Positions 1 through 10,500 of a DNA stretch of 47,311 bases are shown here, piece after piece. Location of the stretch: positions 1 to 47,311 of the forward strand of contig JSYX01000254.1 of NCBI GenBank assembly GCA_000787465.1, written 5' to 3'. Below the pieces are notes generated by a model. The model had not been told where the DNA came from. It saw only the letters and a list, made by a program, of their open reading frames with translations, and searched no databases. The position numbers were made by a program, and so were the translations under genes. Position 1 is the stretch's first letter, and each line of letters starts with the position of its first letter. This DNA comes from Thermomucor indicae-seudaticae. Its lineage: Eukaryota > Mucoromycota > Mucoromycetes > Mucorales > Lichtheimiaceae.

Positions 1-290
1 CAGTCATGCCAATTTCATGCAGTTTCGTGCCACTCATGCCAATTCCATGCCACCTCAGTATTCACTGAATTGTGAGACCGACCGTTCGACTATGGATTTT
101 CTATGATACCATTTCAAGTTCTTGCTTCAAATTTTCAGTGAACAGAATTCCAATCGAAGACCAATGAGATTATCAGGGCTTGAATTTTCATGAAGTGGTG
201 TGAGTTGACATGAGTTGGCGTGATCATGCCACCTACTTTGATGCCATGCCATGCCATGCTGTCATGCCACTTGGTATGAAGTGGAAGCCC
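1..290. repeat. CATGCCA-rich degenerate repeat block
   Basis: The first 290 bases carry many copies of CATGCCA and variants such as CATGCAG, CATGCTG and their reverse complements (TGGCGTG, TGACATGAG). Around 224-239 the two orientations meet in a near-palindrome, TGGCGTGATCATGCCA. From about 240 the motif is directly tandem (CATGCCATGCCATGC). No credible coding frame crosses it. It looks like a decayed foldback or simple satellite; I cannot assign it to a named family. Confidence 0.5.
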
Positions 291-629
291 TACTGCTTAC
301 CAAAGCGACGCGCGTTGAAGGAGGTCAGAAAATGCTCTCCTACTCGCTTTTCTGGTCTCTGAAGAGGTCACCGAGACGTCATCTAGAGGTTAGAGAACTT
401 TTCTTGTCTTGGCAGAGGTCATCCAAATGGCATCAAGAGGCCAGAAATATTTCTCGTCCCTGAGAGGCGGAGGTTGCGCTCTTTCAAGCTGAGTGGCCTT
501 TTGAGACCTCAGATGCCCTCTCTGGGCTCTGTGCGAATTCCCGATGTTGTTCATTACAATCAGGCCCAAAGGCCAATTTTCATAATGCGGATCGGGTCTG
601 TGACGTAAGTAACGAGGTACCTAAGAACA
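291..629. other. non-coding stretch, nothing recognised
   Basis: This stretch has several loosely related GAGGTCA / AGAGGCC-like words but no clear repeat period and no coding signal that I trust. It separates the CATGCCA block from the MITE. Confidence 0.4.
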
Positions 630-1051
630 TAGGTAAAAGACCTCGGCTACGGACACCCACATCGGAGACACCACATCAATCAAGGGACGTACCCGAACCC
701 GTTGCGTATACTTCTTGCGCTGCGCGCCCGAGACACCGTCTTTCCCTCTTCAGCTGCTTTCTGCTTCTCCGCTTTATGCGTATCACGGTGTTACCCGTGG
801 TGTTTGCTGCCGAGGATCACCTTCTGCTGGTCGCTGTGCGTAATGAATGGCTGCAGTTCGTGCATCGATCGCAGAAGCAAAAATATACCAATTGCAATAC
901 GCTAAGTATTTTCGTTGCTCGAGGTGTCAATAGAAGCGCTGGTGTCACTCTTTGCGAGTAAATTCAATGCAATGTACGGAGAGGGTGATCGATGGGACAC
1001 CCCACCTCTCAGAGGGCAGGTGGGGTGTCCGTAGCCGAGGCCTAGGTAAAA
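630..1051. mobile_element. MITE with 20-bp TIRs and 9-bp target duplication (MULE-like)
   Basis: The element itself is about 639-1042 (404 bp). The left end reads GACCTCGGCTACGGACACCC and the right end is its reverse complement with one mismatch. Immediately outside lie identical 9-bp direct repeats, TAGGTAAAA, at 630-638 and 1043-1051. Inverted ends plus a 9-bp target duplication fit a non-autonomous Mutator-like (MULE) element in family terms. The interior has no credible transposase, so this would be a passenger MITE. The superfamily is inferred only from the duplication length and the inverted ends. Confidence 0.7.
995..1030. repeat. perfect 13-bp palindrome inside the MITE right end
   Basis: GGACACCCCACCT at 995-1007 is followed after 10 bases by its exact reverse complement at 1018-1030, which itself runs into the right terminal inverted repeat. 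The right end of the element therefore contains an extra inverted copy of the GGACACCC core, giving a strong local hairpin. Confidence 0.75.
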
Positions 1052-1079
1052 TCAGACTGGGGCCACGTAATCTTCATGG

Positions 1080-1835
1080 ATGAACAACATAATCGCGGTT
1101 CAGATAATTTTCCAACAAGTCTTTCGCATCCTGACTGAAATGGAGAATCAACGAAACCCAAGCGAGATGCCAAACTAGCAAAACAGGCAGGAAAACGATA
1201 GGAGCAATGAAAAGGCATTCCAAGAGGTGTTCCGAGTCTTGAATGACCGATACCTCAACGATGCCATACTCAGCAAACACCGCCAGGAAGTATCAATAAC
1301 AAACGTGGAAAGTTACAGCCAAATGGACTTGGTTGACATAAGAGACTTTTTCGACCAAGAGAGCTCGGCTGACGAGCAAGATCAACACGGAGCCATGACG
1401 AGTACAGGCACCGTGTCGGTAACTGCACTGCAATAGGGAGAAAAGCAGGGCAGCGATACGTCAGGCGAAGATTGGGAGTCGCTGTCTTCTGAGGATTACG
1501 TGTATAGCGATACAGAAGTAGAGATAAAAAGACAACGCGAAGGAAATGGAAATGGGGTGCCGGCGAAGATCAAACGGGACGAGCTTATTATGTATATGCA
1601 GTTGGCGAAGTATGCCCAGATGGATATAAAGATAAAGCGAAAGAAGAAGATACGTGTGCCCGGAACTCATAGCACATTTACTTATTTCGTTCATAAGCAT
1701 TTCCGTACCTTCGCAGAAAGAAGCCCACCAGGACTGAAGCATTACCAAATCTTCATGCGCGTTGTTAAGGCTTACCGACGTCTCGGCCCGGTCTGTGATA
1801 TGAAAAATTTGGCGGAAGTGTCATCTTGGTACTGA
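1080..1835 (+). pseudogene. broken ORF with acidic linker and basic domain, unknown family
   Basis: One frame stays open from the ATG at 1080 to 1835 except for two TAG codons, near 1176 and at 1434-1436. Read through, it gives about 250 residues: a polar N-terminal part, an Asp/Glu/Ser-rich linker (around 1450-1520) and a strongly basic C-terminal part with KIKRKKKIRVPG followed by aromatic and basic residues. Both stops could have arisen from CAG by a single C-to-T change. The C-terminal part is faintly reminiscent of an HMG-type DNA-binding box, but that is weak pattern matching. The gene sits between a MITE and a helicase relic, so it may be a passenger of a transposon. I do not recognise the family. 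Confidence 0.4.
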
Positions 1836-3930
1836 CAAACTTGCCATTTTTTGCAGACGCAACGCCGGTTTCACGAAAAGGAGCACAAGAAATTCAACAA
1901 AATTGGCGCGAGCCTTTCACATTGAGTACCAAGCGCAATGCATGCCAGCAATTTCAAATTGAAGAGTCCCAAAAGTTGAAAGCACAAGGTGTCAAGATGA
2001 GTCTTGCCTCTTTACGAAGTAATGCTCCAAAAAATGGAAGGAAATAAGGCAGAGGAAAAAATGTACAAACAACGTGCTCATGCAAGTTACCGCTCCGATA
2101 CGGCGTGCTCACGAGGGAAATTTCATGTCTGCTACAAAGCACAGAGTCAAGCTCTTGCAATATAGAAGTCTCCAAATAAAGCGCAAAGCTGATTGCACAT
2201 AACGACGGATCAAATGGCATTGCTTGTATATTATATTCGATTGCTAGTGTCGAATTAAACAAGAAACTTTTATTCAAAGAACATGGTCGAAAGTATTTCC
2301 ACATTAGTCCTGTAAAGTAAGTTTATGAAAGCAGTGTACCATACGACATTGAACAACTCCGCTGTCCGCGATGCCAACGGCCGAGCTTAGTATGACATCT
2401 CCTACGTTCTGGAACTAACATGTACCTTCGCTGCGCTTCAGGGGTCGTAAAGTCATTCTTTTTTGTGCATAAAACCTTAAAACGGAAACAGCCAGAAATT
2501 TTTATTGCTCTCCTTTGTCAAGGTTGGTGCTTAATCACGATGTCCCATAAGGTACACACAAGAATTTTCAAAGGTGCATGCGCGGTTCTCGTTAAGCATT
2601 CCTCGGTGCATCTCTATGCAGATTGTTTGCAAATTCCGAACTTTTAGGTTTTGCGGTCCCTTTCCATCGCGCGGGTGGCCTTTCACGGGTTTTACTAACG
2701 CCTTGAAAAAAATTGCTACAGAGCAAAAAGCTAATGTCGCTGTAGTTTTGTGAACGGCTTACGCGTCACTTCACTCTAAATTACTAGAAGGTAAATGCAA
2801 ATCTTGAACTGTTTGTTGTCTCCATTGCTGTACGCCCATTAACAGAGCACGATAGCAAGATACTCTATTAGAAAGCTCTTTTTTTTCGGTCAAAGTGGGG
2901 AATTCTCTGATGTTCAACGGACGGCTGATTGTAATCTCCACAGTGAACGTTTCAGTTGACGGTGAATCGTGATTACCCAGCACCCTGCATGTGTCCCCTT
3001 TTCTTTTTGGCATTTGCCAAAACAGTTAGCAACGTATTTATGCGAAGTCTTCGTTCGTGCGTGGAACGGTCATGCAATCGCTACACACGCCTCAGCCCCG
3101 TCAGCAATGATACTTTGACAACTCACGACGCACGCGTTTCGGATACCACCTTACGATATCCAATATTTCGACGACCCTGAAGCTATGGTGAATACGGTTA
3201 TAGCAGCTTTTCTCACCGCTTTTTCGTATTGAAGCAACTCTGCTGTACATAAGCAACGGACTTACGGGACGTGCATTCCGAGAGCTGAATAACCAAGTTC
3301 AAAGTTTAGGGCGCGTTTTGAACGTTCACGACAGCCGACACGGTGGATAACGTGTTGATCAATTGAAGGATTATCGAATCGAAGCAAAGCTGGCAAGCTG
3401 GAGCGTTATCTCTGTGAGAAGCAATTGTCCAAATGATCAACGCATCTCATATACGTGGATCTGTACTCGGAGGCTATGTTCCTGACCGACGTACGGCGTG
3501 AGTATTATGGTTGCTGAACGAAACGGCAACGCAGGCTGAGAATATCAATCCGCTGCGACTCTGAGATTTACGATGTGGATCATCAGAGTTTAGGATGGTG
3601 CTGAGGAAGACATACACAGAGACACAGTGAGTTTAACCTGAATTATGGATATATGCGCAAAATCAGTAGGTCAAGACCTTAATGGTCTCCAATTAACTGT
3701 CCCACGGTATCCAGCCTTGCCTTTGTGGATGGCTATCAGATAAGTGTTGCCATGTCGCATGTTCGAACCACATTGAGGAGAAATATCTGTTTCTATGTAC
3801 GGACGGGCCTACAAACAGTATAGACATGATGAGCGATGCCAATGAATGGTTCGAATAGTATGCATACAATCTTGATGCAACTGTTACAATAAAACTCTAT
3901 ATCGCAGAATCCGACTTTTGCCTTTAAGCC
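1836..3930. other. gene-free region, probable decayed transposon DNA
   Basis: No open frame here has a recognisable domain or plausible splice structure; the longest frames are short and overlap on both strands. The part just before 3930 directly precedes a helicase fragment, so some of it is probably the eroded body of the same element. I see no promoter, RNA gene or clear repeat. Confidence 0.4.
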
Positions 3931-4212
3931 TTGATCAACATTGGGCTGACATTCTCCTGGAAGAACGATGGTCCTACTGTCTTATATAAAAAAAACCCAC
4001 TACATCATTTCGGGCTTTACCTTCCAAGCCCTGTTTTCAGACACGGCCAGCTGCATGCCACTCTGTCACGCGTGACGGACTACAGAAATATATCCATCAT
4101 TCCAGAGTCTCGCCAAATAATCGATCCGGCGTCTGATGCAACAGAGTCGGTCAGTTATTACAGGACCAGAAAAAATGTCGTTTACCAAGAAGCATTTCCT
4201 GTCCGACAATAG
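3931..4212 (+). pseudogene. C-terminal fragment of a PIF1/Helitron-type helicase
   Basis: The frame contains FGLYLPSPVFRHGQLHATLS followed by RVTD at about 4009-4080, the signature of the last helicase motif of PIF1-like proteins and of Helitron Rep-helicases (typical form: LP.PVF.HGQLYVALSR). A second family hallmark follows near the end, a TR.NVVYQEAF-like tail before the stop at 4210-4212. The upstream helicase motifs (Walker A, Walker B) are not found in frame and there is no good ATG, so this is a 5'-truncated relic. Whether it came from a Helitron or from a stand-alone PIF1-like gene cannot be decided, because no Rep nuclease domain is visible. Confidence 0.7.
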
Positions 4213-5332
4213 AAAGACAGGCAATACAGCCACTTAAGGCAAAACGCGCAGCCTAATTACCACAGTATTTCCGGGTAGCATTCGTATACGACCATCAAGA
4301 CGATTTACAGCAACAAGACATGATGAATATACTTCTATTTTCCGTCTCGGGTGTATTTTCCTGCCACTTAGACAACCTTTTTCATACCAATACATTCCTC
4401 TTCTTTTATTTGATGTGTTCTTTTTCATAAAAGCTGCTCGCAGGACTTTTTATGAGATAGTGTGCGAACCTTCATTTTTATATACAACGACCAATTGGCC
4501 CAATTCACGTTCGTTTGATCAACTTATCCTGATCTCTTTCGCTATGCTATTCCTTGTCCTTTGGGAAACTGATCCAATACGTTCTGGGTTACAGCTATGT
4601 GTCTATCCAGGCACTCGGTCTTTTTTCTCTGCTTCCTATACTGATCCAGCCTTGAATTCATGCACGTAGCATTAAGTAAGAGTTCTTAGGATTAAGTAGC
4701 CGGCCGCAGGCCTGGGGTTTCAGTGGGGCAAAGCCCCGCGAGAATCGTCGAAAATGCCTATTATCTTTTGCAGATTACTACACGCGCTGCAAAAATTTCT
4801 GGGCAGCTTAGTAATTTTGCAGCGTGTCTAGTCAACTTCGCAGCGCGTGTAGTCAATTTTGCAGCGCGTGTAGTAACACCCTATCTTTTCACTTTCCACA
4901 TCAGTGCACTTTATTATGCTTTTGTTTGATCTCGTACGTAGCCGTTGGCAGCAGGGCTCTCATAAGGTGCTGATCACAACGTGTTTCTCATGTGCCATAA
5001 AAGGCCTACCTTTTCATCTTTCGCTCCTGACTTATTCAAAAGTTTGTTAATGTGTCTTGCTATATACCAGAGACATCTTCATGTTTAACGAAATCGCTCG
5101 CTTTTTCCGCGTTACACACGCACCCGTTGGATCGCACTGAACGTTTTATGCAGCTTTTGCATCAACTTCTTTGAAAGCTCCTCTTTAACGACCTGTGTTT
5201 CCTCTCCACTGATCCACTCGCAACGCGAAGGCGCTTTTGCCAGTATGTTCTCTATGCAAAATCCGCTTCTTCCTTGTGTAAAATTTGTAGGAATAAACCT
5301 GAATAGCTCGGTCTCCTGCTAAGTGGTGCAAA
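4213..5332. other. intergenic, GC-rich hairpin and repeat array
   Basis: There is no convincing gene here. Around 4700-4740 lies a short GC-rich stretch containing GGGGCAAAGCCCC (4725-4737), a small hairpin downstream of the helicase relic that resembles the hairpins near Helitron 3' ends, but no CTAG-type end follows at the expected spacing. The array at 4774-4876 is listed separately. The rest, up to the nucleoporin start, holds nothing I recognise. Confidence 0.4.
4774..4876. repeat. 21-bp tandem array closed by an inverted copy
   Basis: Three consecutive units, 4811-4830, 4831-4851 and 4852-4872, share the pattern GTCAATTTTGCAGCGCGTGTA with a few substitutions. Upstream, at about 4774-4797, the same unit is present inverted (TTACTACACGCGCTGCAAAAATT). 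The outermost copies form a near-perfect 22-bp inverted repeat, so the whole 100-bp block can fold on itself. It lies outside any gene. Confidence 0.75.
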
Positions 5333-7018
5333 ATGGTTCCTGAAGACGTACCCTTCCAAGCTGGTGCAAAATCCATTTCCGAGCGATGCAAACTTTTTTT
5401 TAAAATCCAGTGCATCGCAGAAGCAATTCCCTCTTTTTCAACCGCTTTCGTTCATATGGATTACGTGCTTGACCTGTTTCGCGCCAGCAACCATGACCTG
5501 GGCCACGCCAGTCTGCGTTTGATCGAAAAGATGAAATCGACCTATTTTCATTCCAGACTAGCGAGTGATTTAGCGCAACTCACACAGCATCGGTAAAATC
5601 ATCAGACAACCCACCTCCGCGCGTCTTGACATTTTCTAAAAAACGCACGACCCCACATTAGGCTGGATTATCTCGGCGGTTTGCCTTCTGGAGAGAAAGA
5701 GGCCAACATACTCGAGTGGGAATACCATGTTTGGGATCTCCTGGATCGGTATAAAGCGAAAATCAACACACACAATTCTTAATGCTTTCCAGCCTCACAT
5801 CTTAAACTTCAGCAGGTCTCATGAACCCTCGACAGTGTATCATTGTGCAGTAAGTGTCAGTCGTTGCAGGACAGGTCCTATTACGTAACGGGACTAAGCC
5901 GAAAGGTATAGCAAATGAAAGCGTTCATACAAAGGCTGCGCAAGACGCTACCGGAGCATACCGCTCGGCAACAAGCATGGATGGACGAAGTGGATCAAGA
6001 GGTCTTGGGTCTCTGGACCAAGAAGACAACAGCAGCGACAACCAAGAAACAGACAACAGAGAGTCACAATGAGTCGGCACAGAAGCTTTACTATCATCTG
6101 CGGAACGGTGAATTTGACGATGCGGCGCGGATAGCTGAATGTGATGCGATATGGCCTATCCTGGTCTTGCAGTATATCGAAACCCAATCAAAACTCTTGG
6201 ACAATGAACGGATTCCATGGAATCATGACCAACGGACCGTGTGGCGGAATGCTTACAAGGCGTTCCTGGAAGATGTAAGGAACGACGTCTAGCGTCACGT
6301 ATTGGACTTTGTTGACACATTAAGCCCCAACAGCGCAGAGACATGTGTAAATACGAAAGGGCGATTCATGGTATTCTATTTGGATACAAAAGTCTTGTAA
6401 GTTCACCCAACTTGAGCCTGTTTATTTGGACGTATTTAAAAGGAACATCAAAGTTGGAACCTGTTTATAGTAGCTGGGAAGACGTGATCTGGGCGTACTA
6501 TAACCAGCGAATCGAGGAAGCATTGGACAACGTGGATCCCAGTGCATGCATATTAGACGAGGACATCCTTGAACAAGCCAGCTGTTACGATGGTGCTGTC
6601 AGGTAAGAGAGAGAGTAAAAGGAAGATGAGGGTGTATTTATTGGTTTCCTCAATAAACTCTAGTGACCCCGTGGTCCACTTTTTCCATCGCGTCATCGGA
6701 TATCTGCTTCTGAATGATCATCAGCGACTGGTAAAGTATGTCTATGGCAGGTTAAGCAATGCTGAGAACTTTGCAAAAAGGTAGATCACCCATGTGATTA
6801 GCATTGGAAAGTGCACTGACGATCATGTACCATATAGTTTTGACGCAGAACAGCAAGGTCAATTACTGCGCTTTGCAGCTATCCTTGTGTCGTACCTTGA
6901 AGCGCAATCGAACGAATCCCGTTTTGAGGAATCCCAGGCACTGCTTAATCTATATACCGCTCGCCGATCCTCAATCCAACCAAAAACAGGACCGTCCAAC
7001 AGGATAACCATTGATTGA
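5333..7018 (+). CDS. NUP84: Nup84/Nup107-like nucleoporin, C-terminally truncated
   Basis: Nup84/Nup107 proteins are alpha-solenoid scaffold subunits of the Y-complex of the nuclear pore. My model has eight exons: 5333-5592, 5662-5748, 5813-5849, 5912-6274, 6334-6396, 6454-6602, 6664-6780 and 6838-7018, 418 aa in one unbroken frame; all introns are GT..AG and 57-69 nt. Family signatures are KLYYHLRNGEFDDAARIAE, the ERAIHGILFG turn and SSWEDVIWAYYN, in the usual order. After a segment matching LRFAAILVSYL the protein ends in an unrelated-looking 25-residue tail, while family members are usually about 700-900 aa. The C-terminal helical half is missing, and I do not find it in the 500 bp that follow. 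The first exon is the least certain part. The gene could be a partial duplicate or a locus cut by rearrangement. Confidence 0.7.
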
Positions 7019-7530
7019 TTGAAAAAAGATATGACTTGAAGCGTCTCGCCAGATGTTTGTCTGCTCGTTTCCGTAACAGCAATTTAGATTCAAAAAGAAG
7101 TTTTGTAAAATAGTCAAAAGAGGATCTCCAGCTGCCTACCGTTTTGAAGCATATAGGCGAGCTGCTCCGAAGCGATCAAACGTCTTGTCCTGCCTGTCTA
7201 TTGAAGATTTCCAAGTCAAATTTGTGCCAAAAATGACGACGACCCATATTTTACACTGCGAGATGAACATGACATTTGCTCGTAGCGGCGTAAACTTCCA
7301 TTCAATACACATGATTGCGCAAGCTAGTGGACATAAATAGTTATTCAAAAACCCTGTATTCCCATCGAAAGAAAAAGTTTTCTTAAAACTTGGATACAAG
7401 TATACTTGTAAACGATTAAATAAAGTAGCGGTAGCAATAAATATAACTTGACGGCGTTCATGCGTAGAATCTATGAAGAAGCAAGTTCTATCAGTTACCT
7501 ATATGGACATGAAAAAAAGAAAGGGGGAAC
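7019..7530. other. spacer between convergent NUP84-like gene and IQGAP
   Basis: The 500-bp spacer lies between the nucleoporin stop and the IQGAP stop. All three plus-strand frames were read to look for the missing nucleoporin C-terminus. One frame is open for about 65 codons around 7120-7340 but shows no nucleoporin pattern. No other feature is seen. Confidence 0.5.
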
Positions 7531-10500
7531 CTACTTTTTGTTGATGAGGTATATCAAGAGGTTGACGTTCACTTTGACCATGCCATCCAGTACAGTCATG
7601 GTCTGGACACGTTCAAACTGTATCTGGAGCAGCTCTTCGTAGCGCAGATCCACTTGCACAGACGAGATGCTCCACCCAGAGTAACTGCCTTCGATCGTGA
7701 TGATCCCCACGTGGTCCATCGACAGAATGATCGCTATCTTGTCGTAGTGTTTCCGCGGAATATCCGCAATGTCGACCAGTACCCCGCGCTCATGGAGCTG
7801 TTTCGCTGTATACTTGAACGATCCGTACCGCGGCTCGAGCCCTTGCTTGCGCAGTCCCCGGACATGAAAGTACTGTCGTGTAAACGGCAGTCCGTACCGC
7901 GGCTTCTTGCCTCGCTTCGTCGCCATGATCGTCATGCATTGGTTCAAGTAGCCCTCGTACTGCTCCCGCTGATCCGTCAGGTACTGGTTCTTCTTCTTCA
8001 GATGCACGAGCGTCTGCCGCACCCGCGACAGCTCCGCGTCCCGTTGCTTCCGCCGCGTGTTCTTGCCCGTGATGTCCCGCGCAATCATATTGATCACGCC
8101 TTGGTATTCATCTTCGCCCTGGCTTGATGGAACCGCCCCGCTTTTGATCAGGTAGTCCAACAGTCGACCCGCAATCACCTTGAGTGAGCCGAAGTCAAGA
8201 CTAAAAGAAAGAATAACCTCAGAAGCCTTTTTCCCCTCCCAAACTCGCCTCTTTTTTACCTTTGCAAGTCCAAGGGCGGATCATTGTGTCCCAGTTTAAT
8301 GTATCGCCGCTTGGCGTGAATAGGGTTGCTAAACTCGGCCTGCTTGAATGCCTCCCAAGCGTCTTCTTCCTGCTCCGTGACCGGTGCGCGCAGGACCTTC
8401 TTCAGTGTCGCGCCGCCTTGGATCTTGATAATGTAAGTCACCAGCCGCTTGGCGTCGACCAGGAGCTGCTGCTGCCGCGCCGCCGCATCCATCGGGATGC
8501 CGTCGGACGGGTGGCTCAATGTCAGACAAAGCAGGGACTCTGGGAGTTCGAGGTTTGGATGGTACGGTGAGGGTCCAAGCTCCCGAATAATGTCGCTCAG
8601 CGGCCCGTGCCGTCGGGGCTCCAGATCGTCCAGATTGTGCTCGATCGCATAATGCAAATGGAACAGTTCATAGGGCGAAATATACACCACAGGCTTTCTT
8701 GTGCTGATCTGGTCGTTCATCTCGTGGATATCAAAGTACGTTTCGGGCTCTTCCACATCCGTCACTGGAAAAGAAGGCGAATCATTTGAGTCATCCTCTA
8801 TTTCACTTTGACGACAACTCTTACATTTCATGAACCATTCGGAAAACTTGGGCGCTGTCTTGAGGACAAACTCGTTCAACGGCGCAAGGAACAGGTCATT
8901 GTTGTCAAACACCTTGCCACTCGATATCTGCTGCAACATTTTCGCTACCTCCGCCAGGTTCTTGCGTTGCACAGGAAGCACAACGGCATCAATCACGTCG
9001 TACTGCTCAGGTGCACTAATGGAGAGAGGTATCAGGAAACAACCCCATTCAAAACACAATTATCAACCATCCAACTTACACAATCGCAGGATTGAGGTAC
9101 CGGTAATAGATAAAATTGCCAATGATACGAACAATGCTCTCTTGCGGTTCGTTCGGGAACGCCTCTTCCATCGCAAGCCGCAGTTGCCGTGCAACAATAC
9201 GAATCCCATAAGGCACATCATCCACCGTCGCTGTAATTGCTTCAAGAAAATGCGTCGTGATCTCCCGCAAGTGCCGCAGATGCATCACAAACGTGTCTCG
9301 CACTTCAACATCCGCCAACGCCTCTTGCACCGTCGCCGAGTGATTGCGCATCGAAGGCCGACCGCTCCGCGACTCTTCTTCCGCAATGATCTTATGGTAG
9401 ATCGCCACCGGGTCCGTCTCCAGATCAAGGTACTCGTTCTCGACGATGCTGGAAATGAGTGGACTCAGTAGCTTGCGGAAGAATACGCTCTCCTTGGCTC
9501 CCCTAACAACAATCTCGGTGAGGTTCCAATGACCTTGCATTTATCCTAAAGAGCCCTACCGGTTGGTCTGGACCACCAGCTTCATGAACGTATAGTTGCT
9601 ACGCATAAACTCCTGCGTGCTTGTTACATACGCAAGTTCTTCATCAATGCAGCACTATCGAGGAAAGAAAAAAGATTTGAGCTCGACAATGATCTATCTT
9701 GCTGACCTGACACAGAGTGAAATTCCTTTTTCTTACCTTGCACAGGTTAATCAACAGGTATTCTTCTCGGGCATTCGTTGCATAGCCAAACAACGTGAGA
9801 ACCGTCGCCTCAATAAGCTTTGGACTGACGTAGTCGCCGAGGTCGTTTCGGCCCGTCATCGACAGAAGACGTGCCAAATAGCATGGCTCGGTCTGCAGCA
9901 AGTACACCAGACGCTGGTAGAGCTCGAGCCGTGCCCGACTCTCCTTGTCGACGCCGCGCAGCGAATACGGGTTGCTGTTGAGACTGCTGGCTGCGAGCTC
10001 GGACATCTTGCGACGCTGCTGCTTCTTCTTGAACGCGCTCGTGCTCCTCACCACTTCGTCGATCGTAATCGCGTTCCGCAGGAAGAGTCCAATCTGGATA
10101 TCCAGTGAATTCACGTGAGAGTCCATCTCGCTGTTTTCCCGGATATGCGCAATCACTTGCTGCCGCATCTCCTCCAAAGCTAAAGAAAAACATCGCTCGC
10201 GTCACGCCGGCTGCAAAAACAAGGCACAACGAAAGAGTTTACCAAGTTCTCTGTCAAAGTCCAGGTCACTGTCGTCCAACAGGTGCACAAAGTTCTTGAC
10301 TGTGCCAACCGATGGGTTCTGGTCCGTGGCTGATATCCCAATCAGACTCACGATGAATCTATGTAAAACGTGAGAGACTTACTCAATTTTCGGTAAGCAT
10401 TTCCAACGAGCTTGTTTCTCATAAAGTTCTGGATCTGCACAATCTTGTCAATATTGTTCTTGTAGTGCGCCAGCGTGTTTTGGTACTTTATCCGAGCCAG

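Noticed and set aside
4725..4737. Helitron 3' terminus
   Set aside because: The hairpin stem is only 5 bp and no CTAG-type end follows at the usual 10-12 nt spacing.
6275..6837. NUP84-like gene as a pseudogene with in-frame stops
   Set aside because: The apparent stops near 5782, 6290 and 6782 all fall inside clean GT..AG introns of 57-64 nt that keep the frame, so only the missing C-terminal half is abnormal.
7654..8127. long plus-strand frame opposite IQGAP
   Set aside because: It is the antisense shadow of a conserved IQGAP C-terminal exon.
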